From contig NZ_SPQM01000162.1 of the NCBI RefSeq assembly GCF_004570345.1, positions 1-9,350 of the forward strand: 9,350 nucleotides of DNA, written 5' to 3'. Positions 6,769-9,350 of this stretch are shown here, piece after piece. Within the stretch, counting starts at the first letter, position 1; the number at the start of each line of letters is the position of its first letter. The position numbers and the translations under genes were made by a program. The notes under the pieces are model-generated. The model did no database searches. It saw nothing but the letters and a program-made list of their open reading frames with translations, and was not told the DNA's origin. This stretch comes from Blastococcus sp. CT_GayMR20 (GTDB lineage Bacteria; Actinomycetota; Actinomycetes; Mycobacteriales; Geodermatophilaceae).

Positions 6769-7239
6769 TCAGCCCGTGGTGTGCACGATGAGGACGTCGC
6801 ACGTCGAGCGGCGGGTGGCGTCGGCCGGCACCGAGCCGAGGAGCCGCCCCTTGATGCCGGCCAGCCCGCGGTTGCCGACCACGAGCAGGTCCGCGTCCTC
6901 GCGACGGACGACGTCCAGCAGTGTCTCCACGGGGGACCCCTGGACGGCCAGGGTCTTCACGTCCTTGGCGCCCGCCGCGCTGGCCCGCTCGTGCGCGGTG
7001 CGCACCGTCTCCTCGGCCGGATGCGACCCGACGACCTGGTACGCGTCGTCGCGCAGCGCGTCCTGCGCGCGGGCGAGCTCGCGGTCGTCGGCCTCGGTGG
7101 GCAGGTAGGCGCAGGCGATGACGAGCGTCGCGCCGCACGCCCCTGCCAGCGCCCCGGCGCGGGCGACCGCGCGGAGGGAGGACTCGGAGCCGTCGGTGCC
7201 GACGACGACCGTCCGGTAGGCGTTCGCGCTCTCGCTCAC
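6769..7239 (-). CDS. Universal stress protein (UspA family, ATP-binding type)
   Basis: 156-residue single-domain USP. It begins with the usual first strand VVVGTDGSESS (11-21), where Asp16 lies at the nucleotide pocket, and carries the complete ATP-binding motif G-2x-G-9x-G-S: Gly122, Gly125, Gly135 and Ser136. Residues VPADATRRSTCDVLIV (137-152) are the standard USP end. The intact motif predicts ATP (or possibly cAMP) binding rather than the UspA type that lacks it. The start is GTG 7239: there is no ribosome binding site upstream, but a TAGAGT -10 box ends 7 nt before it, so the mRNA is probably leaderless. It is the first gene of an operon with a cyclase and an ABC-F ATPase. In mycobacteria a USP is acetylated by a cAMP-controlled GNAT enzyme; whether that holds here is unknown. 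Confidence 0.93.
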   Translation of the reverse strand: MSESANAYRTVVVGTDGSESSLRAVARAGALAGACGATLVIACAYLPTEADDRELARAQDALRDDAYQVVGSHPAEETVRTAHERASAAGAKDVKTLAVQGSPVETLLDVVRREDADLLVVGNRGLAGIKGRLLGSVPADATRRSTCDVLIVHTTG

Positions 7240-7246
7240 GGCGGGG

Positions 7247-7275
7247 ACTCTATGTGACCGTGTGCCGAGGGTCAC
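7247..7275 (-). promoter_or_regulatory. Promoter of the usp-cyclase-ABC-F operon (leaderless)
   Basis: On the minus strand, GTGACC (7275-7270; 4 of 6 to TTGACA), a 17-nt spacer, then TAGAGT (7252-7247; 4 of 6 to TATAAT). Seven nt after the -10 box is the GTG of the USP gene at 7239. That is the expected distance to a transcription start, so the first transcribed base is probably the G of the start codon. The absence of any Shine-Dalgarno sequence there agrees. Seen in sequence; activity not shown. Confidence 0.65.
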
Positions 7276-7276
7276 G
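7261..7276. promoter_or_regulatory. CRP/GlxR-like cAMP receptor protein site over the usp promoter
   Basis: TGTGC-N6-TCACG matches the CRP-family consensus TGTGA-N6-TCACA at 8 of 10 positions and covers the -35 box of the usp-cyclase promoter, a position that usually means repression. A perfect inverted repeat GTGACC-N10-GGTCAC (7254-7275) overlaps it and could instead be the site of another dimeric regulator. The downstream operon encodes an adenylate cyclase, so cAMP feedback is plausible. The site is also about 150 bp upstream of the exporter ATPase start. Confidence 0.4.
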
Positions 7277-7412
7277 CCGAGATCATTCCGGCGGTCCCGG
7301 GGCCTCCCTGGAGCGTTCCGGCAGGTCGGGGGCACGGCGCGCCGGAGACAAATGGCCTCCCGATGGGCGCCGCCCGTGCGCTTGGATGGGACGACACCAC
7401 GCCGCGGACGAC

Positions 7413-7418
7413 GAGGAG
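7413..7418 (+). promoter_or_regulatory. Ribosome binding site of the exporter ATPase, pointing at an ATT codon
   Basis: GAGGAG is the strongest ribosome binding sequence before the ATPase domain and sits 5 nt before ATT 7424, with no ATG, GTG or TTG at the right distance in frame. It therefore decides between the possible starts at 7352, 7424 and 7457. Confidence 0.5.
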
Positions 7419-7423
7419 CACCC

Positions 7424-8398
7424 ATTTCCACCGGAAGCACCGCGCCGATCGACCCCGTGCGGGTCGAGGTCCGCGGACTCAGCAAGCACTTCGGCCAGGT
7501 GCAGGCCGTCTCCGACCTGAGCTTCACCGTCGAGCCGGGCACCGTCACCGGCTTCCTCGGCCCGAACGGCGCCGGGAAGACGACCACCCTGCGGATGGTC
7601 CTGGGCCTCATGCAGCCCGACGCGGGGACGGCGACCTTCAACGGCGCGCCCTACTCATCGCTGACCGATCCCCTGCGCACCGTCGGGGCGGTCCTGGAGA
7701 CCGCGTTCCACCCCGCCCGCTCGGGTCGCAACCACCTGCGCGTCTACTGCCGCGCCGCCGGGCTGCCCCTGTCCCGCGCCGACGAGGTCCTGGTGCAGGT
7801 CGGCCTGGCCGACGCCGGTGCTCGCCGGGCCGGGGGCTACTCCCTCGGGATGCGCCAGCGCCTCGCCCTGGCCACCGCGCTGCTCGGCGACCCCGCCGTC
7901 CTGGTGCTCGACGAGCCGGCCAACGGCCTGGACCCCGAGGGCATCCAGTGGCTGCGCGGCTTCCTGCGCCACCTCGCGCACGAGCAGGGGCGCACCGTGC
8001 TCGTCTCCAGCCACCTCCTGTCCGAGGTCGAGCAGACGGTCGACCGGGTGGTCATCGTCGGTGCCGGCCGGCTGGTCCGCGAGGGGTCGATGGACCAGCT
8101 GCGCTCGGGCGCCGACGGCGCCGGCACGGTCCTCGTGCGCAGCCCCGAGGCCGCGCGGCTGGCCGAGCTGCTCGCCGCCGACGGCAACGGTGTCACCAGC
8201 GAGGACGGCGCCCTGAGCGTCACCGGGACGACGCCGGCCGACGTGGGCCGGCGCGCCTTCGCCGCCGGGATCGAGCTGCACGAGCTGCGGTCCCGGACGA
8301 GCGGTCTCGAGGAGATCTACTTCCAGCTGACCGCCGGGTCGGAACAGTTCGCGGCGCCCTCCCCGGTCGCTCCCGTCACCCAGGAGGCCTCTCGATGA
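7424..8398 (+). CDS. ABC transporter ATP-binding protein, BcrA/NisF-type exporter subunit
   Basis: 324 residues from the chosen start; powers an ABC-2 type exporter with the next gene. Walker A GPNGAGKT is at 46-53; the Q-loop position carries Glu92 (AVLETAFHP) in place of Gln, as is common in bacitracin/lantibiotic-type exporters; the signature is the degenerate SLGMRQR (140-146); Walker B VLVLDEPANGLD (159-170) has catalytic Glu164; the switch His is 197 (SSHLL). Residues 220-324 form a C-terminal accessory domain. The start is uncertain: ATT 7424 has a good GAGGAG site at 5 nt; GTG 7457 gives the usual short N-terminus but no ribosome binding site; ATG 7352 has GGAG nearby but adds an Arg-rich, unconserved-looking extension. 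The stop overlaps the permease start as ATGA. Likely exports or protects against a peptide or lipid-type compound; the substrate is unknown. Confidence 0.9.
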   Translation: MSTGSTAPIDPVRVEVRGLSKHFGQVQAVSDLSFTVEPGTVTGFLGPNGAGKTTTLRMVLGLMQPDAGTATFNGAPYSSLTDPLRTVGAVLETAFHPARSGRNHLRVYCRAAGLPLSRADEVLVQVGLADAGARRAGGYSLGMRQRLALATALLGDPAVLVLDEPANGLDPEGIQWLRGFLRHLAHEQGRTVLVSSHLLSEVEQTVDRVVIVGAGRLVREGSMDQLRSGADGAGTVLVRSPEAARLAELLAADGNGVTSEDGALSVTGTTPADVGRRAFAAGIELHELRSRTSGLEEIYFQLTAGSEQFAAPSPVAPVTQEASR

Positions 8399-9150
8399 TC
8401 CGGCTGGTTCGCAGCGAGTGGACCAAGCTGTTCACGACCCGGGTCTGGCTCGGCCTGCTGCTCGGCTCCTGCGTCATCGTCGGCGGGTTCGCCGCGCTGC
8501 TCACGGCCTTCGCCGGCAACGCCGAGAGCGGGATCCCCCCGGTCGGCACTGCGTCGTTCGAGCAGCTGGCGTTCGCCCAGGCGACCGGCGCCAACGTGCT
8601 GTTCCTGATCCTCGGGATCATCGGGATGACCCAGGAGTACCGGCACCGCACGGCGACGCCGACGTTCCTGACCACGCCGCGCCGCTGGCACGTCGTGGTG
8701 GCCAAGCTGCTGGCCTACGCGCTGGTGGCGGTGCCCCTGGCGCTCGTCGTCCTGGTCGTGAACGTGCTCGTCGTGGTGGTCTACGCCGGCGCCCGGGGCG
8801 GGGCGCCGTCCTTCACCGCCGACAACCTCGAGGTGCTGGCGACGTCGGGCCTGGCGCTGGTGATCTACGCCCTCATCGGCGTCGGCATCGGAGCCCTGGT
8901 GAAGAACCAGGTCGGCGCGATCGTCGGTGGGCTCGTGTACCTGTTCGTCGTCGAGGGACTGATCCGGTCCATCCCCGCGACGTCGGGTGCCTACAAGTGG
9001 ATGCCGGGAGGTGCCACGGAGGCCATGACCGCCACGTTCGAGGGGCCCGACCTGCTCGGCGCCTGGCAGGGCGGCCTGCTTCTGGTGAGCTACGGCCTGC
9101 TCGCCGCTCTCCTCGGCACCCTCCTCGCCGTCCGGCGCGATGTCGTCTGA
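8395..9150 (+). CDS. ABC-2 type transporter permease
   Basis: 251-residue integral membrane protein, partner of the preceding ATPase. It starts with the amphipathic MIRLVRSEWTKLFTTRVW typical of this family, then about six hydrophobic segments at roughly 17-39, 65-80, 104-132, 148-170, 174-192 and 224-246, and ends with a short basic tail (VRRDVV). EYRHRTATPTFLTTPRRW (81-98) between segments 2 and 3 matches the conserved cytoplasmic loop of ABC-2 permeases that meets the ATPase. The ATG overlaps the ATPase stop as ATGA and AGGAGG (8382-8387) sits 7 nt upstream, so the pair is translationally coupled. One full permease per operon suggests a homodimer. No two-component system typical of peptide-antibiotic exporters is visible nearby. 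Confidence 0.92.
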   Translation: MIRLVRSEWTKLFTTRVWLGLLLGSCVIVGGFAALLTAFAGNAESGIPPVGTASFEQLAFAQATGANVLFLILGIIGMTQEYRHRTATPTFLTTPRRWHVVVAKLLAYALVAVPLALVVLVVNVLVVVVYAGARGGAPSFTADNLEVLATSGLALVIYALIGVGIGALVKNQVGAIVGGLVYLFVVEGLIRSIPATSGAYKWMPGGATEAMTATFEGPDLLGAWQGGLLLVSYGLLAALLGTLLAVRRDVV

Positions 9151-9159
9151 GGCGCCGGA

Positions 9160-9165
9160 CATGAT
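9160..9165 (+). promoter_or_regulatory. Possible -10 box for a leaderless ankyrin-repeat gene
   Basis: CATGAT (4 of 6 to TATAAT) ends 6 nt before the GTG at 9172, and no ribosome binding site is seen. No -35 match lies 17-18 nt upstream, so this is weak; read-through from the permease gene, 21 nt away, is the simpler explanation. Confidence 0.25.
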
Positions 9166-9171
9166 GCCCTC

Positions 9172-9350
9172 GTGAGCGCTCGGATGACCGTGCAGCGACT
9201 CGGCCGGCTGCTCGCCGACGGGGACGTGGACGCCGTCCGCACCGCCGTGGAAGCGACTCCGGGGCTGCTGGCCCGCACCGTCGAGCGGGACGGGCAGGGC
9301 GGCTGGACGCCGCTGCACCTCGCCGTCGCCGAGGGTCAGCCGGACGTCGT
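9172..9350 (+). CDS. Ankyrin-repeat protein (N-terminal part, cut by window edge)
   Basis: The first 59 codons are visible. After an opening helix region (VQRLGRLLADGDVDAVRTAV, about 7-26) comes a recognisable ankyrin consensus GGWTPLHLAVAEGQPDVV from about residue 43 to the edge, with the diagnostic TPLHLA turn. The first segment LLADGDVDAVRTAVEATPGLL is itself a half ankyrin unit, so the protein probably consists of repeats from the start. Ankyrin repeats bind other proteins; the partner is unknown. GTG 9172 is the first start after the permease stop (21-nt gap); ATG 9184 in frame is an alternative. There is no clear ribosome binding site. It may be co-transcribed with the exporter, but a link in function is not evident. 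Confidence 0.8.
   Translation, partial: MSARMTVQRLGRLLADGDVDAVRTAVEATPGLLARTVERDGQGGWTPLHLAVAEGQPDV

Larger units (their letters stand above)
7240..7423. promoter_or_regulatory. Divergent intergenic region between usp operon and exporter operon
   Basis: 184 bp. The left 36 bp hold the usp promoter and the CRP-like site described separately. The rest should contain the plus-strand exporter promoter, but I find no pair of boxes at proper spacing; the AT-richest spot is GAGACAAATGG (7345-7355). It ends with the GAGGAG ribosome binding site at 7413. If translation really begins at ATG 7352, the right part would be coding. Confidence 0.5.

Noticed and set aside
6755..7138. Longer cyclase start reading through the USP gene
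   Set aside because: The extension is an Arg/Gly/Pro-rich shadow of the USP coding sequence; ATG 6754 lies just after the USP stop.
7240..7641. Longer USP start at 7641
   Set aside because: It would cross the promoter and run antisense to the exporter ATPase; the family's first strand begins just after GTG 7239.
7363..9150. 595-codon plus-strand frame through the exporter genes
   Set aside because: Its first two-thirds are an Arg/Pro-rich shadow of the ATPase frame; only the last part from 8395 is the real permease gene.
9161..9175. Tiny ATG-ATG frame ending in TGA before the ankyrin gene
   Set aside because: Only four codons and no ribosome binding site; not credible as a leader peptide on this evidence.
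1..9350. Mobile element, phage-defence island, CRISPR or RNA gene
   Set aside because: No transposase, integrase, toxin-antitoxin, nuclease, repeat array, tRNA-like or rRNA-like sequence was seen; base composition looks even throughout.

Overview
The window is a compact, very GC-rich stretch (well over 65% G+C by eye, with strong G/C at third codon positions) carrying ordinary chromosomal genes of an actinobacterium. GTG starts are frequent, genes abut or overlap, and one promoter appears to drive a leaderless gene. The families fit this group: an Rv1264-type adenylate cyclase, a universal stress protein, a BcrA-type ABC exporter and an actinobacterial ABC-F ATPase. The genus cannot be fixed; a Geodermatophilaceae- or Pseudonocardia-like organism is only a guess. 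I see no rRNA, tRNA, CRISPR, insertion sequence or phage gene.

Region 1 (1-4020) looks like an acyl-CoA/polyhydroxyalkanoate (PHA) module. A short-chain dehydrogenase (partial, minus strand) diverges from a tight plus-strand operon across a 118-bp intergenic region. The operon encodes an AMP-forming acyl-CoA ligase, a 150-residue coiled-coil protein, a class III-type PHA synthase catalytic subunit (PhaC, with Cys/Asp/His triad) and a GNAT acetyltransferase. The genes are linked by a GTGA overlap, an 80-nt overlap and a TGA-ATG junction. The small protein sits where a PhaE/PhaR partner subunit would be expected and carries a PhaE-like C-terminal signature, but it is much shorter than known PhaE. 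This is the most unusual part of the window.

Region 2 (4006-7239, minus strand) reads as a three-gene operon: universal stress protein, then class III adenylate cyclase, then ABC-F ATPase, with gaps of 14 and 22 nt. Its promoter can be read directly: GTGACC, 17 nt, TAGAGT, 7 nt, GTG start. A CRP/GlxR-like half-palindrome lies over the -35 box, which suggests cAMP feedback on the cyclase operon. The operon converges with the PHA operon and the two stop ends overlap by 15 bp.

Region 3 (7240-9350, plus strand) starts with a 184-bp divergent intergenic region. It continues with a two-gene BcrA-type ABC exporter (ATPase and ABC-2 permease, ATGA overlap) and the start of an ankyrin-repeat protein cut by the window edge. 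The ATPase has an uncertain start: the best ribosome binding site points at an ATT codon.

Taken together, an acyl-CoA ligase, a GNAT acetyltransferase, a USP and an adenylate cyclase lie within 7 kb. In mycobacteria these same protein classes form a cAMP-to-lysine-acetylation circuit. That functional link is inference here.
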